Shown here one piece after another: positions 10,259-19,025 of a stretch of DNA of 64,000 nt (positions within the stretch are counted from its first letter, which is position 1; the number at the start of each line of letters is the position of its first letter). The stretch is from assembly GCF_030160115.1 (NCBI RefSeq), contig NZ_BSNS01000007.1, positions 607,501 to 671,500 of the forward strand, written 5' to 3'. The position numbers and the translations under genes are program-made. Source of the stretch: Devosia nitrariae (lineage in GTDB: Bacteria; Pseudomonadota; Alphaproteobacteria; Rhizobiales; Devosiaceae). A model generated the notes under the pieces. It had not been told where the DNA came from, ran no database searches, and saw only the letters and a list, made by a program, of their open reading frames with translations.

Positions 10259-10981
10259 CTAAAGGTCGATGTCCTCGTCGCCCGCATCGATGACGCGGAT
10301 GTCGGCGGCAGCCTTGCGCAGGATCTCGGCGAGGCGCCGCTGGTGCTCTTCATTGCCTCGAACGGCCTTGACGATGGCCGCCTTCAGCTCCCGGCGCGCC
10401 TCGTTGACCTCGGGCAGCACGTCGGCAATGTCGCGGTCCGGACGCGGCGGCGCCTCGCCGCGCCAGCGCCTGAAGCCCTCATAGACGTCCTCGTCACGCT
10501 CGCGGCCCGAAGCCCATTCGCCGCGCGCGAACTCGCGGAAGCGCCGCATCTGATCACCGGCACGGGCGAGGAACTCGAGCGTCTTCTCGATCGCTTCGCG
10601 GTTGTCGGCAAGGTGCGCCCGGCCCTCTTCGGTAATGGTATAGAGCTTCTTGTTGCCGTCCGCTTCGGAGGTGACGAACCCGGCTTCCTCGAGATAGGTC
10701 AGGGCAGGATAGACGACGCCTGGGCTCGGCGAATAGAAGCCTTCCGACTTCTCCTCGATCGCCTTGATAAGGTCGTAGCCGTGGCGCGGCTGCTCGTCGA
10801 TGAGGTAAAGGGCAACGAGCCGCAGATCGCCCGAGGCGAGCATGCGCCCGATGCGCCAGCCGCCGCCCCAGTTGCCGAAGCTTTCGTCGCCAGCCATGCG
10901 CGCAAATTTGTGCCAGTTACGGCGCGCCATGGCCTCGAGCCGCCGCCAGTCCGGCTCGCCGTCGCGGAAATAACGTCCCAT
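10259..10981 (-). CDS. PadR family transcriptional regulator
   Basis: A ~240-residue regulator. A roughly 50-residue N-terminal extension precedes the PadR winged helix (DLRLVALYLIDEQPRHGYDLI, then the signature SPGVVYPALTYLEEAGFV), followed by a charged helical C-terminal region that would be the dimerisation domain. Of two Met codons, 10981 sits 8 bases after GGAG and is preferred over 10987, which directly abuts it. Several palindromes upstream suggest autoregulation. No obvious adjacent transporter target is present, which is unusual for PadR genes. Confidence 0.88.
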   Translation of the reverse strand: MGRYFRDGEPDWRRLEAMARRNWHKFARMAGDESFGNWGGGWRIGRMLASGDLRLVALYLIDEQPRHGYDLIKAIEEKSEGFYSPSPGVVYPALTYLEEAGFVTSEADGNKKLYTITEEGRAHLADNREAIEKTLEFLARAGDQMRRFREFARGEWASGRERDEDVYEGFRRWRGEAPPRPDRDIADVLPEVNEARRELKAAIVKAVRGNEEHQRRLAEILRKAAADIRVIDAGDEDIDL

Positions 10982-10991
10982 GTTCATCTCT

Positions 10992-11017
10992 CCGATATAT
11001 CGGGTTCAGTCCTGAAC
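10992..11017 (-). promoter_or_regulatory. Palindromes directly upstream of PadR gene
   Basis: Two adjacent dyads lie just before the PadR start: CCGATATATCGG (10992-11003, perfect) and GTTCAG-TC-CTGAAC (11004-11017, perfect arms). They overlap the ribosome-binding region, so a bound regulator would block expression. Binding by PadR is inference. Confidence 0.5.
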
Positions 11018-11052
11018 AGAGAGGTTGGACCGCGATTGTGGCGATTCAAGAT

Positions 11053-11066
11053 ATATCGTACGATAT
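11053..11066 (-). promoter_or_regulatory. Perfect 14-bp palindrome upstream of PadR gene
   Basis: ATATCGTACGATAT is a perfect dyad about 70 bp upstream of the PadR start, immediately after the stop of the preceding gene at 11071. Its ATAT-rich arms resemble the CGATATATCG dyad at 10992-11003, so both may be sites for the same factor. Confidence 0.5.
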
Positions 11067-11070
11067 TTTT

Positions 11071-11670
11071 TCAACGCTGCTCCGCCACCCAGGCTTCGAG
11101 TTCGTCGAGGCTTTCACCCGCCCGTGCGATGGCGAAGCCGTAGACGTCGAAGCTGGTAACGATCCGACCGTAATAGTCGGGCCGCGCTCGCGCCTCGGTC
11201 TTGAGGCGAAGGATCAGGTCGCTATCAGCTCGGGCAAGGTCGGCCATCAGCGCTTCGTCCCTGGCGCAGCGGCGAACGAAATCGTCGGGTGCCCAACCCC
11301 AGAGGTCGGCCTTCCAGGCGCGGTCCTGATGATCACGGAACTCGATGCCCCAGTAGAGCCCGGCGCCCAGGGGGTGAGGGTCGACATAGTCGTCGAGATA
11401 GTGGCCTTTGTGCAGGCGCATTCCGACCGCCTCCATGTGCTGGGCAAGCTCGAGCCCGAACCGCACCCAGTCGAGCCGTGCCTCGGGTGCGACGGGCATG
11501 TGGATATCCATGTCGCGCCAGACCATCAGGCCATAGGAGAGGCTGCCGGTGGTTGCGACCTCGCCGAAGCGGGCGGCCAGCAGGCCGAGCAAGTCGAGGC
11601 GCTCAAGGACCTCGCGTGCCTCGGTCTCGAGCGCTTGCGCCGTGTTGGCGCGGGATTGAGCATCGCTCAT
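11071..11670 (-). CDS. Nucleotidyltransferase-fold protein, function unknown
   Basis: A 199-residue soluble protein. Residues ~40-60 carry TTGSLSYGLMVWRDMDIHM, which fits the GS...DxD metal-binding motif of the polymerase-beta-like nucleotidyltransferase fold (as in kanamycin nucleotidyltransferase relatives). No further catalytic residue is obvious. The ATG at 11670 has AAAAGGAGA upstream; the ORF from 11748 would run through the rplS terminator. It stands between rplS and the PadR gene. I do not recognise a specific function. Confidence 0.7.
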   Translation of the reverse strand: MSDAQSRANTAQALETEAREVLERLDLLGLLAARFGEVATTGSLSYGLMVWRDMDIHMPVAPEARLDWVRFGLELAQHMEAVGMRLHKGHYLDDYVDPHPLGAGLYWGIEFRDHQDRAWKADLWGWAPDDFVRRCARDEALMADLARADSDLILRLKTEARARPDYYGRIVTSFDVYGFAIARAGESLDELEAWVAEQR

Positions 11671-11714
11671 CGTGATCTTCTCCTTTTCCATGCGCAAAAA
11701 CGGTAGCCAAACAA

Positions 11715-11744
11715 AAAGCCCGACACCTTGCGGGGCCGGGCTTT
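11715..11744 (-). terminator. Rho-independent terminator after rplS
   Basis: Stem AAAGCCCG (11715-11722) / CGGGCTTT (11737-11744), read on the minus strand as a GC-rich hairpin followed by TTTTTGT. It lies 55 bp after the rplS stop, as expected for the end of the ribosomal transcript. Confidence 0.8.
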
Positions 11745-11798
11745 CCAAAACTTGTCTGGAAGCAAGGGCGGGTATGTCGCCTCTAGCGGGATGCGAAA

Positions 11799-12371
11799 CT
11801 ATTCGCTCTTGGCTTCCTCGGCAGCGGGCGCCTCCTGCTCGGCGGCAGCAGCCTCGGCAGCAGCAGCTTCGGCAGCTGCTGCAGCCGCTTCGGCCTCCTT
11901 AGCGGCCTGCTCGGCAGCGAAAGCCTCGGCGGCGGCGATCTTTTCAGCCTCACGCGCCTCGCGGGCGGCCTGGGCGGCAACGCGCTCGCCGGCCTCGATC
12001 TTGCGGGTGCGGGCGCTGGTCGATTCAAAGATACGGGCGGACTTACCGCGCCGGTCGCGCAGATAGTAGAGCTTGGCGCGGCGCACCTTGCCGCGGCGCA
12101 CCACCTCGATGCGGTCGATGTTGGGCGAATAGAGCGGAAAGACGCGTTCGACGCCCTCTCCATAGGAGATCTTGCGAACGGTGAAGCTCTCCATCAGGCC
12201 ACCGCCGGTGCGTGCGATCACGACGCCCTCATAGGCCTGCAGGCGTTCCTTGTCGCCTTCGCGGATCTTGACCCACACCTTGACGGTGTCGCCATGGGTG
12301 AATTCGGGAATATTGGCTTTGGCCGAGCGGGCTTCGAGCTGTTCGCGCTCGAGCTCTTGGATAATGTTCAT
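11799..12371 (-). CDS. rplS: 50S ribosomal protein L19 with long acidic Ala/Glu tail
   Basis: Ribosomal protein bL19 at the 30S/50S interface. The first ~120 residues are canonical ([38 protein letters not shown], then [28 protein letters not shown]). After that comes a ~65-residue low-complexity tail of Ala, Glu and Gln, making 190 residues against roughly 115-130 in many bacteria. Extended Ala-rich L19 tails occur in alphaproteobacteria. The upstream in-frame ORF to 14207 is a high-GC shadow. trmD, its usual neighbour, is 1.9 kb away here because of three inserted genes. Confidence 0.97.
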   Translation of the reverse strand: MNIIQELEREQLEARSAKANIPEFTHGDTVKVWVKIREGDKERLQAYEGVVIARTGGGLMESFTVRKISYGEGVERVFPLYSPNIDRIEVVRRGKVRRAKLYYLRDRRGKSARIFESTSARTRKIEAGERVAAQAAREAREAEKIAAAEAFAAEQAAKEAEAAAAAAEAAAAEAAAAEQEAPAAEEAKSE

Positions 12372-12596
12372 GACTGTCCGTCCTGATCTTTTCAAAGGGG
12401 CGGTCTCGGTGGACTCGTCCACGCCGATCGCCCGGTCTTGGTTGCACGGAGATTTGGATTGGCGCGCTATATAGCAATGAGGCCATGAAGTCCACCGCAA
12501 AACCGCCAATTCCCAGCGCATGCAAGGGTGCGGTGCTTTTGCCGCATGACGGGCGAACCGGTCTCGGCTAAACAAGGCGAGAGAGGTGGTGTCGTG

Positions 12597-12962
12597 ATGA
12601 GCGTGACCGGGACAATGGTGAAGGATGCAATGCAGGCGCTGCTGGTGCTCGCCCTCGTCTTGTTCAACTTCGCCCACGCACCGGTCTCGTCCGCTGTCGG
12701 CTACGACACGCAACTCCAGCCCTATCTCCTGCCGGCGGGCGCCGCCTTCGTCGACTGTGGCGACGTCGAGGACGATGGTCCTGCCCACGCGCCCTGCCAT
12801 GCCTGCCGCATCGGTGGAGCCGCCAACCTGCCGCCGGCGCCCGGCTCCTGCCTTTCCGCCCCACGCATGGCCGGCATCGTCGCCTACTCGGTTCGCACCG
12901 ACCACCTGGTGCGCGCGGTCCTGCCGCATTCGGGAGAACCGAGGGCTCCGCCTGCCGTCTGA
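12597..12962 (+). CDS. DUF2946-like small secreted protein
   Basis: A 121-residue product with an N-terminal hydrophobic signal ([21 protein letters not shown]) and a PCHACR motif (CxxC with preceding His-containing segment) that could bind metal. It resembles DUF2946 proteins, which often sit beside copper genes in alphaproteobacteria. ATG 12597 has GAGAGGTGG upstream. It is the first gene of a three-gene plus-strand group with PCu(A)C and SCO genes, so a role in copper handling is probable. The family assignment is tentative because the domain is short and poorly conserved. Confidence 0.6.
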   Translation: MSVTGTMVKDAMQALLVLALVLFNFAHAPVSSAVGYDTQLQPYLLPAGAAFVDCGDVEDDGPAHAPCHACRIGGAANLPPAPGSCLSAPRMAGIVAYSVRTDHLVRAVLPHSGEPRAPPAV

Positions 12963-13019
12963 ACTCTTGCTTTCGCCTCCGGCCTGCCGGACCCGACGCC
13001 TTTTAAAAGGTTCAGACAC

Positions 13020-13562
13020 ATGAAGAAGATCATCATCCGCGCCGTCATGGCGCTCTTTGCCGTTCTCTACCTCTTCATCCACTTCGCCCCCCGCGCCCAT
13101 GCCCATGAGGGCATCGACCATTCCGGCGAGACTGCCCAGCACGACATCCTCGTCCTCGGCGATATCGAGATCGCCAACGCCTTCGCCCGCGCTACGCTCC
13201 CCAACGCCCCGGTCGGCGGCGGCTTCATGACCATCACCAACACCGGCGCCGAGGACGACCGTCTGATCGGCGCGGCAGCCGATGTCGCCGGCGACGCTCA
13301 GATCCACGAGATGGCGCTCGACGGCGACATCATGAAAATGCGTGCGCTCGAAGACGGCATTGCCCTGCCCGCCGGCGAGACCGTGACCCTGGCTCCGGGC
13401 GGCCTCCACATCATGTTCATGGGGATCGAGCAACCTTTCGTCGAAGGCGAATGCGTCGAGGTGAGGCTGACATTCGAGAAGGCCGGTGAAGTCGGTTTCT
13501 GCATGCCCGTCGCGGCGGTGGCCGCCAACGGGGCGGACCATTCGTCCCATGGCAGCCATTAG
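13020..13562 (+). CDS. Periplasmic copper chaperone PCu(A)C
   Basis: A 180-residue periplasmic chaperone that delivers Cu(I) to cytochrome oxidase. It has a signal peptide ([25 protein letters not shown] region) and the PCu(A)C fold with the Cu-binding H(M)X10MX21HXM pattern: [15 protein letters not shown] and later GGLHIMFMG. The C terminus ends His-Ser rich (DHSSHGSH), an added metal-binding tail. It lies 57 bp after the DUF2946-like gene and 9 bp before the SCO gene, forming a copper-insertion operon. Confidence 0.93.
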   Translation: MKKIIIRAVMALFAVLYLFIHFAPRAHAHEGIDHSGETAQHDILVLGDIEIANAFARATLPNAPVGGGFMTITNTGAEDDRLIGAAADVAGDAQIHEMALDGDIMKMRALEDGIALPAGETVTLAPGGLHIMFMGIEQPFVEGECVEVRLTFEKAGEVGFCMPVAAVAANGADHSSHGSH

Positions 13563-13571
13563 GAGGCGGCA

Positions 13572-14183
13572 ATGGCCAATAATCCCGGATTGAAGAGCCT
13601 GCGCCTCGGTCTCTGGATCGCCATCGGCGTACTGGCCGTGGGCACCGGGCTCGCCGCCCTGCTGCTGCCGCGCGTTTCGGCCGAACCGGTCGAAGCCTAT
13701 GGGGCGGGCGACTACACCCTTGTCGACCATGACGGCTTGTCCGTGACCCAGGCGACCTTCGCCAGCGGAAAGCCGAGCCTCGTCTTCTTCGGCTTCACCC
13801 ACTGCCCGGAGGTCTGCCCGACCACGCTCTACGAGATGGCGACCTGGCTCGAAGCGCTGGGGCCGGAGGGCAATGACCTTAACGCCTTCTTCGTCACGGT
13901 TGATCCAGAGCGTGATACGCCCGAAATGCTCAAGGCCTATGTGACGGCGCCGACCGATCGGGTCACCGGCGTAACCGGCGAAAAGGCCGAGATCGACAAG
14001 ATCGTCTCCGCCTGGCATGTCCATGCCGAACGGGTCGCGCTCGAGAACGGCGACTACACCATGGACCACACCGCCTCGGTCTTCCTCGTCGGACCTCAGG
14101 GCGAGTTCCAAGGCACCATCGCCTACCGCGAGGCGAGCGACACTGCGCTGGGCAAGATCCGCAATCTCTTGGCAAAGAGCTGA
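13572..14183 (+). CDS. SCO family copper protein (SCO1/SenC/PrrC)
   Basis: A 203-residue membrane-anchored thioredoxin-fold protein for assembly of the CuA centre of cytochrome c oxidase. It has an N-terminal transmembrane anchor ([23 protein letters not shown]), the CxxxC copper motif in [16 protein letters not shown] and the conserved downstream His ([11 protein letters not shown]). AGGAGG precedes the ATG. It is the last gene of the copper group and converges on trmD. Confidence 0.94.
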   Translation: MANNPGLKSLRLGLWIAIGVLAVGTGLAALLLPRVSAEPVEAYGAGDYTLVDHDGLSVTQATFASGKPSLVFFGFTHCPEVCPTTLYEMATWLEALGPEGNDLNAFFVTVDPERDTPEMLKAYVTAPTDRVTGVTGEKAEIDKIVSAWHVHAERVALENGDYTMDHTASVFLVGPQGEFQGTIAYREASDTALGKIRNLLAKS

Positions 14184-14190
14184 CAGACGG

Positions 14191-14240
14191 AGGAAGGCGC
14201 CCCTCACCGGTCTTTACGGGACCGAGTGAGGGGCCTTCCT
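14191..14240. terminator. Long hairpin between SCO gene and trmD
   Basis: Arms AGGAAGGCGCCCCTCAC (14191-14207) and GTGAGGGGCCTTCCT (14226-14240) pair with a 2-nt bulge, and CGGTC/GACCG extends the stem inward. It separates two convergent genes and could terminate both, although no T-tract follows on either strand. Confidence 0.5.
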
Positions 14241-14244
14241 GCTA

Positions 14245-14928
14245 CTACTTCTCAAGCAAATCCGGCCGCCGCGCCCGCGTCAAAGCCTCCGCCTGCTCGC
14301 GCCGCCATTTCTCGATTTTCGCGTGATCGCCAGAGACCAGCACGGTAGGAATCTCCCGGCCTTCGAACACGTGCGGGCGGGTATAGTGCGGATATTCGAG
14401 CAGCCCGCCTTCAAAGCTCTCCTCGGCATGGCTTTCGGCAGCACCCAAGACGCCGGGGATCAGCCGCACCACGGCCTCGAGCAGCACCATGGCCGCCACT
14501 TCCCCGCCGGCCAGAACATAGTCGCCGATCGAGACCTCCTCGAGCCCGCGCGCGTCGATGACCCGCTGGTCGACCCCTTCGAAGCGCCCGCAGACGATCA
14601 CCGCGCCGGGACCGGCCGCCAATTCGCGCACTTTGCGCTGCGTCAGCGGCACACCGCGCGGCGACATCAACAGGCGCGGGCGCGGATCGTCCGCGGGCGA
14701 GACCGCATCGATGGCGCGGGCAAGGATGTCGGGCTTCAGCACCATGCCGGCGCCGCCGCCCGAGGGCGTGTCGTCGACGGTGCGGTGCCGGTCGGTCGCG
14801 AAATCGCGCAGGTGCGTGGCCTTCAGCGACCACAGGCCTTCGGCAAGGCCACGCCCCAGCACCGAGGCGCCGAGCGGACCGGGAAAGAGTTCAGGAAAGA
14901 GCGTGATGACGTCAGCCGAAAAGCTCAA
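14245..14928 (-). CDS. trmD: tRNA (guanine37-N1)-methyltransferase
   Basis: SPOUT-class enzyme that makes m1G37 in tRNAs reading CNN codons, preventing frameshifts. The 227 residues include FDIxTLFPE-like [11 protein letters not shown], the [11 protein letters not shown] segment, the deep-knot region [10 protein letters not shown] and [15 protein letters not shown], and HYTRP near the C terminus. It overlaps rimM by 4 bases (ATGA), so the two are translationally coupled. rplS, its usual downstream partner, is displaced. Confidence 0.97.
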   Translation of the reverse strand: MSFSADVITLFPELFPGPLGASVLGRGLAEGLWSLKATHLRDFATDRHRTVDDTPSGGGAGMVLKPDILARAIDAVSPADDPRPRLLMSPRGVPLTQRKVRELAAGPGAVIVCGRFEGVDQRVIDARGLEEVSIGDYVLAGGEVAAMVLLEAVVRLIPGVLGAAESHAEESFEGGLLEYPHYTRPHVFEGREIPTVLVSGDHAKIEKWRREQAEALTRARRPDLLEK

Positions 14929-15458
14929 TCGGGTTCTTCCTCGCCGATCTCGGCATCGAGTGGAACAACGATGATCACATACCCGTCTGCAAGGTTGACC
15001 TCGGGCACCACCGCGCGGGTGAAGGGATAGAGGTAGGTGTCGCCCGAGCGGGGATCGCGCACCTCGATGAGGTCGCCCGCCCCGAAATTGGGCAGAGCCG
15101 AGACTTTGCCCAGCACCGTGCCGTCCTCCAGCCGTGCTTCAAGTCCGATGAGATCGGCGTGGTAGAACTCGTCCTCCTCCTCGGGCTCGGGCAGCACTTC
15201 GCGCTCGACATAGAGCGAGACGCCGTTGAGTGTTTCCGCTGCGTTACGGTCAGTGACGCCCTCTATGCGGGCAACGGCCACGGTCTTCTGGACCCGCAGG
15301 TCCGTGATGGTCACCGTCAGGCCCGGCCGGTCGGTGATCAGCGGACCATAGGCGGCGATATCCTCGGCAAACTGGGTATAGGGCGTGATCCGCACCTCGC
15401 CCTTGACGCCGTGGGCGGCGCCGATCTTGCCGATGAGGATGTGGTTCTCGTTGGCCAT
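14925..15458 (-). CDS. rimM: 16S rRNA processing protein RimM
   Basis: A 177-residue 30S maturation factor acting on the 3' domain with uS19. The N-terminal RimM domain begins [16 protein letters not shown], and the C-terminal PRC-barrel domain has [15 protein letters not shown] and the terminal [18 protein letters not shown] strand. Between rpsP and trmD, with ATGA overlap to trmD. Confidence 0.97.
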   Translation of the reverse strand: MANENHILIGKIGAAHGVKGEVRITPYTQFAEDIAAYGPLITDRPGLTVTITDLRVQKTVAVARIEGVTDRNAAETLNGVSLYVEREVLPEPEEEDEFYHADLIGLEARLEDGTVLGKVSALPNFGAGDLIEVRDPRSGDTYLYPFTRAVVPEVNLADGYVIIVVPLDAEIGEEEPD

Positions 15459-15510
15459 GGCTCAATAAAGCCTCATTGGGATCAGCTGGAATTTCCGCCG
15501 CAAGACGATG

Positions 15511-15540
15511 AAGGCCCCGATACGGGCGTATCGAGGCCTT
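15511..15540 (-). terminator. Hairpin between rpsP and rimM
   Basis: AAGGCC-C-CGATAC GGGC GTATCG-A-GGCCTT forms a 12-bp stem in the 106-bp gap between rpsP and rimM. It lacks a T-tract, so it may be an attenuator or RNA-processing site adjusting downstream expression rather than a full stop. Confidence 0.45.
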
Positions 15541-15564
15541 CCGCAAGCTTGGCGGCAGACGCGC

Positions 15565-15969
15565 TTATTCGGCGGTCGCTTCCTCGGCGGCGGGAGCCTC
15601 TTCGGCCGGCGCGTTCTTGGCAGCCTCGATCTCGGCGGCCTTGGCGGCACGCTCCTCGGCGCGCTCGGTGGCCTTCTGGCCGGGCTTGGCCTTCTCCGGA
15701 TTGCTGCGCGGTGCGCGCTTCAGCAAGCCAGCTGAGTCGAGGAAACGCTCGACGCGATCGGTCGCCTGGGCGCCAACCGACAGCCAGTGCTGGGCGCGCT
15801 CGGTGTTGAGCACGATGCGGCCTTCGTTGTCCTTGGCCAGCAGCGGATTGTAGGTGCCGAGCTTTTCGATGAAGCGGCCGTCACGCGGCGAGCGGGCGTC
15901 GGCGACGACAATATGGTAGAACGGGCGCTTCTTGGTACCGGCGCGGGCGAGGCGAAGCTTGAGGGACAT
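15565..15969 (-). CDS. rpsP: 30S ribosomal protein S16 with extended acidic tail
   Basis: Ribosomal protein bS16, needed for 30S assembly. The first ~80 residues are canonical ([21 protein letters not shown], then [17 protein letters not shown]). A ~50-residue Lys/Ala/Glu tail ending [15 protein letters not shown] makes 134 residues rather than about 80-90. A similar tail ends L19 in the same locus. It lies 29 bp after ffh. Confidence 0.97.
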   Translation of the reverse strand: MSLKLRLARAGTKKRPFYHIVVADARSPRDGRFIEKLGTYNPLLAKDNEGRIVLNTERAQHWLSVGAQATDRVERFLDSAGLLKRAPRSNPEKAKPGQKATERAEERAAKAAEIEAAKNAPAEEAPAAEEATAE

Positions 15970-15998
15970 CTGGTTTCCTTGTCTTTGAACTGAACGGG

Positions 15999-17597
15999 TT
16001 ATTTCTTCTTGCCGCCAAGGCCCGGCAGGCCAGGGAAGCGGGGTGCACCACCCAGGCCCGGCAGGCCGCCGGGCGCGGATTTGAGCAGGCTGCCGACGTC
16101 GGTCGGCAGTTTCTGGGAAAGGTCGGGCGCCGGAGCGCTGCCGCCGGTCATCTGCTCGAGTTGCTTGGGATCGATGCCGGCCTGTCGGGCCATCTGCTCG
16201 AGCTGCTTGGGATCCATCTTCGAGAGGTCCGGCATGCCGCCCATGCCACCCATGCCGCCCATCTTGCCGCCGAACATGCCGGCGAGCGCACTGGGGCCGC
16301 CCTTGCTGACCTTCTTCATCATGTCCGCCATCTGGCGGTGCTGCTTCATCAGCTTGTTGATGTCGGACACCTCAGTGCCCGAGCCCGCGGCGATGCGCTT
16401 GCGGCGCGAGGCGTTGAGCAGGTCAGGGCTGGCCCGTTCCTTCCTGGTCATCGAGTTGATGATGGCGATCTGCCGGTCGAACACCTTCTCGTCGATATTG
16501 GCGCCGGCCATGGCTTTCTTGAGCTGTCCGGCCCCCGGCATCAGGCCCATGAGCCCGCCCATGCCACCCATCTTCTTCATCTGGATGAGCTGGGCGCGCA
16601 GGTCCTCGAGGTCGAACACGCCTTTCTTCAGCTTCTTGGCCATCTTGGCCGCGTCTTCGGCCGTGACGTGCTCGCGCGCCTTCTCGACCAGAGAAACGAT
16701 GTCGCCCATGCCCAGGATGCGGTCGGCGATACGGCCGGGGTGGAAGTCCTCGATCGCGTCCATCTTCTCGCCGACGCCGATCAGCTTGATCGGCTTGCCG
16801 GTCGCAGCACGCATCGAGAGCGCCGCGCCGCCGCGTCCGTCGCCGTCGACGCGGGTCAGGACGATACCGGTGATGTCGACCCTCTGGTCGAAGGAACGGG
16901 CAAGGTTGACCGCGTCCTGGCCGGTCAGCGCATCGGCGACCAGCAGCACTTCGTGAGGATTGGTGACCGCCTTGATCTCGGCGGTTTCGGCCATCAGTTC
17001 TTCGTCGATATGCGTGCGGCCGGCCGTATCGAGGATGACGACGTCGAACCCGCCGAGCCTGGCTTCGCGCACCGCGCGCCGGGAAATCTCGACCGCGGTC
17101 TCGGTCTTGACGATCGGCAGGCTCTCCACCCCCACCTGCTGGCCGAGCACGGCCAGTTGTTCCATGGCCGCTGGACGACGCGTGTCGAGGGAAGCGAGCA
17201 GGACCTTCTTGCCCTGCCTCTCCTTGAGGCGTTTGGCGATCTTGGCCGAGACGGTGGTCTTGCCAGCGCCCTGGAGACCCACCATCAGGATCGGTACCGG
17301 CGCCGGCGCGTTGAGGCTGACCGGCACCGCGTCCTCGCCCAGAACCGCAACCAGCTGGTCATGGACGATCTTGACCACCTGCTGGCCGGGCGTCACCGAA
17401 CGGGTGACCTCCTGGCCGACGGCGCGGTCGCGCACTTGCTCGACGAAGGCGCGGACCACTTCGAGCGAAACGTCCGCCTCGATCAGCGCCCGGCGCACTT
17501 CGCGCAGCGCAGCATCGACGTCGCCCTCGGAAAGGGCGCCGCGGCCCTTGAGGCCGTCGAAGATTTTACCGAGCCGGTCGCTTAAGCTCTCGAACAT
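15999..17597 (-). CDS. ffh: Signal recognition particle protein (Ffh)
   Basis: SRP54 GTPase that recognises signal sequences and hands ribosomes to FtsY. The 532 residues hold an N domain, GTPase motifs [21 protein letters not shown] and [10 protein letters not shown], and a Met/Gly-rich M domain ([25 protein letters not shown]) for signal and RNA binding. The start at 17597 ([13 protein letters not shown]) matches the family start; the longer ORF does not. It leads the ffh-rpsP-rimM-trmD cluster. Its receptor gene ftsY is about 5 kb away in this window. Confidence 0.98.
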   Translation of the reverse strand: MFESLSDRLGKIFDGLKGRGALSEGDVDAALREVRRALIEADVSLEVVRAFVEQVRDRAVGQEVTRSVTPGQQVVKIVHDQLVAVLGEDAVPVSLNAPAPVPILMVGLQGAGKTTVSAKIAKRLKERQGKKVLLASLDTRRPAAMEQLAVLGQQVGVESLPIVKTETAVEISRRAVREARLGGFDVVILDTAGRTHIDEELMAETAEIKAVTNPHEVLLVADALTGQDAVNLARSFDQRVDITGIVLTRVDGDGRGGAALSMRAATGKPIKLIGVGEKMDAIEDFHPGRIADRILGMGDIVSLVEKAREHVTAEDAAKMAKKLKKGVFDLEDLRAQLIQMKKMGGMGGLMGLMPGAGQLKKAMAGANIDEKVFDRQIAIINSMTRKERASPDLLNASRRKRIAAGSGTEVSDINKLMKQHRQMADMMKKVSKGGPSALAGMFGGKMGGMGGMGGMPDLSKMDPKQLEQMARQAGIDPKQLEQMTGGSAPAPDLSQKLPTDVGSLLKSAPGGLPGLGGAPRFPGLPGLGGKKK

Positions 17598-17804
17598 TGA
17601 TCCGTCCTTGTCTCTCCGGGGTATCCGTCGAGATATGGGTCCCCGACCCCCGATGCGCAAAGCCCGAAAGCACCCGCGGGCGCAACGCGCTGACGGATGT
17701 TGACCGCTTTCCTCCCGGGAAAGCCAGTGGCTCGGCTCATCGCAATGGGCAGAGAACGGCGCGTGTATAGGCGCGTTGGCGCGCAGGAGTCAACCTTCCG
17801 GCGG

Positions 17805-19025
17805 TCAGGCGCGGCCCAGCACCCGCATGAACGCCGGACGCAGCCATGGTGGGCTCGTCAGCAGCGCGTGCTTCAAGATCGGGCGCAGCAACTGGTCCCA
17901 GAGGCGGGTGACGAGCCGCCCGCGCCAGGTCAGCGCCAGGGCATGGTCGGTAACCTCGACAACTTCGGTGGCCCAGGTGAGTTTATAAGGCATGACCGGC
18001 ACCATCAGGTCGGCGCCTTCGAGCCCGCGGTCGGCGCAGGCGCGGATGACTTCGCCCAGATGCAGCTTTCCCGGGCTTTCCTCGCTGTTGGAGAAATCGC
18101 GGCTGGCAACGAACGCATAGTAGCGCTTGTTGTGCACGAACCCCCATTGCTCGGCGATCGGCTGGCCGTTGTGGGTGAGGGACATGGCGAGAAGATCGAT
18201 GTCGCCGGCTCCCGGCAGGCGCCGGCAGAAATCGAGAAAGCCCGTATCGGCAAAGGCGCGCGAGGTCAGCCCCTGGTCCTTGAGCCGATCGGCGCGACCG
18301 GCATGGGTGCGCTCGATGACGCTGAGGATATCCTCTTCGGTCTCGGCCATCCGATGAACGACCGGCCCTTCCCGCTCCAGCCGGTTGCGGGCGTTGCGCA
18401 TGTTCTTGCGCGTCTTGGACTTGATGGTCTGGAAATAGGCGGGAAAGTCCGGGAAGTCGGCGAGCGCGACATAGGGTGCCCCCTGGGCGGTGCCGGTGAC
18501 GATGTTGTCGGGTGGCATGCCGGCGGCGAGGACACTCCCGGAGCGCACCTTGAGGAAGTTCGCGCCGTCGGCGGGCACGGCCGCGACCGCCGCTGCCATC
18601 AGCGCCATCACGGCCGCCGCGGGATCGACATCCGCCGCGACGATCAGATCGGAATATTGCGCGAAGCTGTGACCGAGCGGCACCAGCACGCGGCGCGCCA
18701 TTGTCTTGATCCGCTCGAGCGGCAGCACCGCCTTCAACCTGCCACCCTCGGCAAGGGTAGCGATGACGGGTTCGAAGCGGGTGTTGCCGCGCGCCGCCTC
18801 GAAGTCGAACACGGCCCGACACCAGGCCAGGCTCTGGAAGAAGATCGCTCCCCGCGCCTCCGACTCCAGCGCCTGCCAGCCGGGCGCCAGCTCGTCGAGT
18901 CCCTCGCGGGTGCGCACCACCGTCACATCGCAGGCCGTGGCTTCCGCCGTCGGTGCGCGTTCAACCGCGGCCAGGGGCTCGGGCCTGTTGGCAAAAGCCC
19001 CGAACGGGGCGGCTTGGCCGATCAT
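17805..19025 (-). CDS. FemAB/BioF2-type GNAT acyltransferase (CelD-like)
   Basis: A 406-residue protein with the BioF2/FemAB-like acetyltransferase domain. Visible anchors are FFQSLAWCRAVFDFEAARGN (N-terminal lobe), KSKTRKNMRNARNRLEREG (charged bridge typical of the family), and AEQWGFVHNKRYYAFVASRDFSN followed by GKLHLGEVIRACADRGLEGADLM (acceptor lobe). Such proteins transfer acyl groups onto sugars or peptides. It overlaps the upstream 2OG-oxygenase-like gene by 4 bases, so the two products are probably made together. The substrate is unknown; polysaccharide modification is a guess. Confidence 0.8.
   Translation of the reverse strand: MIGQAAPFGAFANRPEPLAAVERAPTAEATACDVTVVRTREGLDELAPGWQALESEARGAIFFQSLAWCRAVFDFEAARGNTRFEPVIATLAEGGRLKAVLPLERIKTMARRVLVPLGHSFAQYSDLIVAADVDPAAAVMALMAAAVAAVPADGANFLKVRSGSVLAAGMPPDNIVTGTAQGAPYVALADFPDFPAYFQTIKSKTRKNMRNARNRLEREGPVVHRMAETEEDILSVIERTHAGRADRLKDQGLTSRAFADTGFLDFCRRLPGAGDIDLLAMSLTHNGQPIAEQWGFVHNKRYYAFVASRDFSNSEESPGKLHLGEVIRACADRGLEGADLMVPVMPYKLTWATEVVEVTDHALALTWRGRLVTRLWDQLLRPILKHALLTSPPWLRPAFMRVLGRA

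Noticed and set aside
12372..14207. Extension of the rplS frame to 802 residues
   Set aside because: The region covers three plus-strand copper genes; L19 has a canonical start at 12371.
16161..17585. 474-residue plus-strand ORF opposite ffh
   Set aside because: Antisense shadow in high-GC DNA; ffh has full motifs and conserved context.
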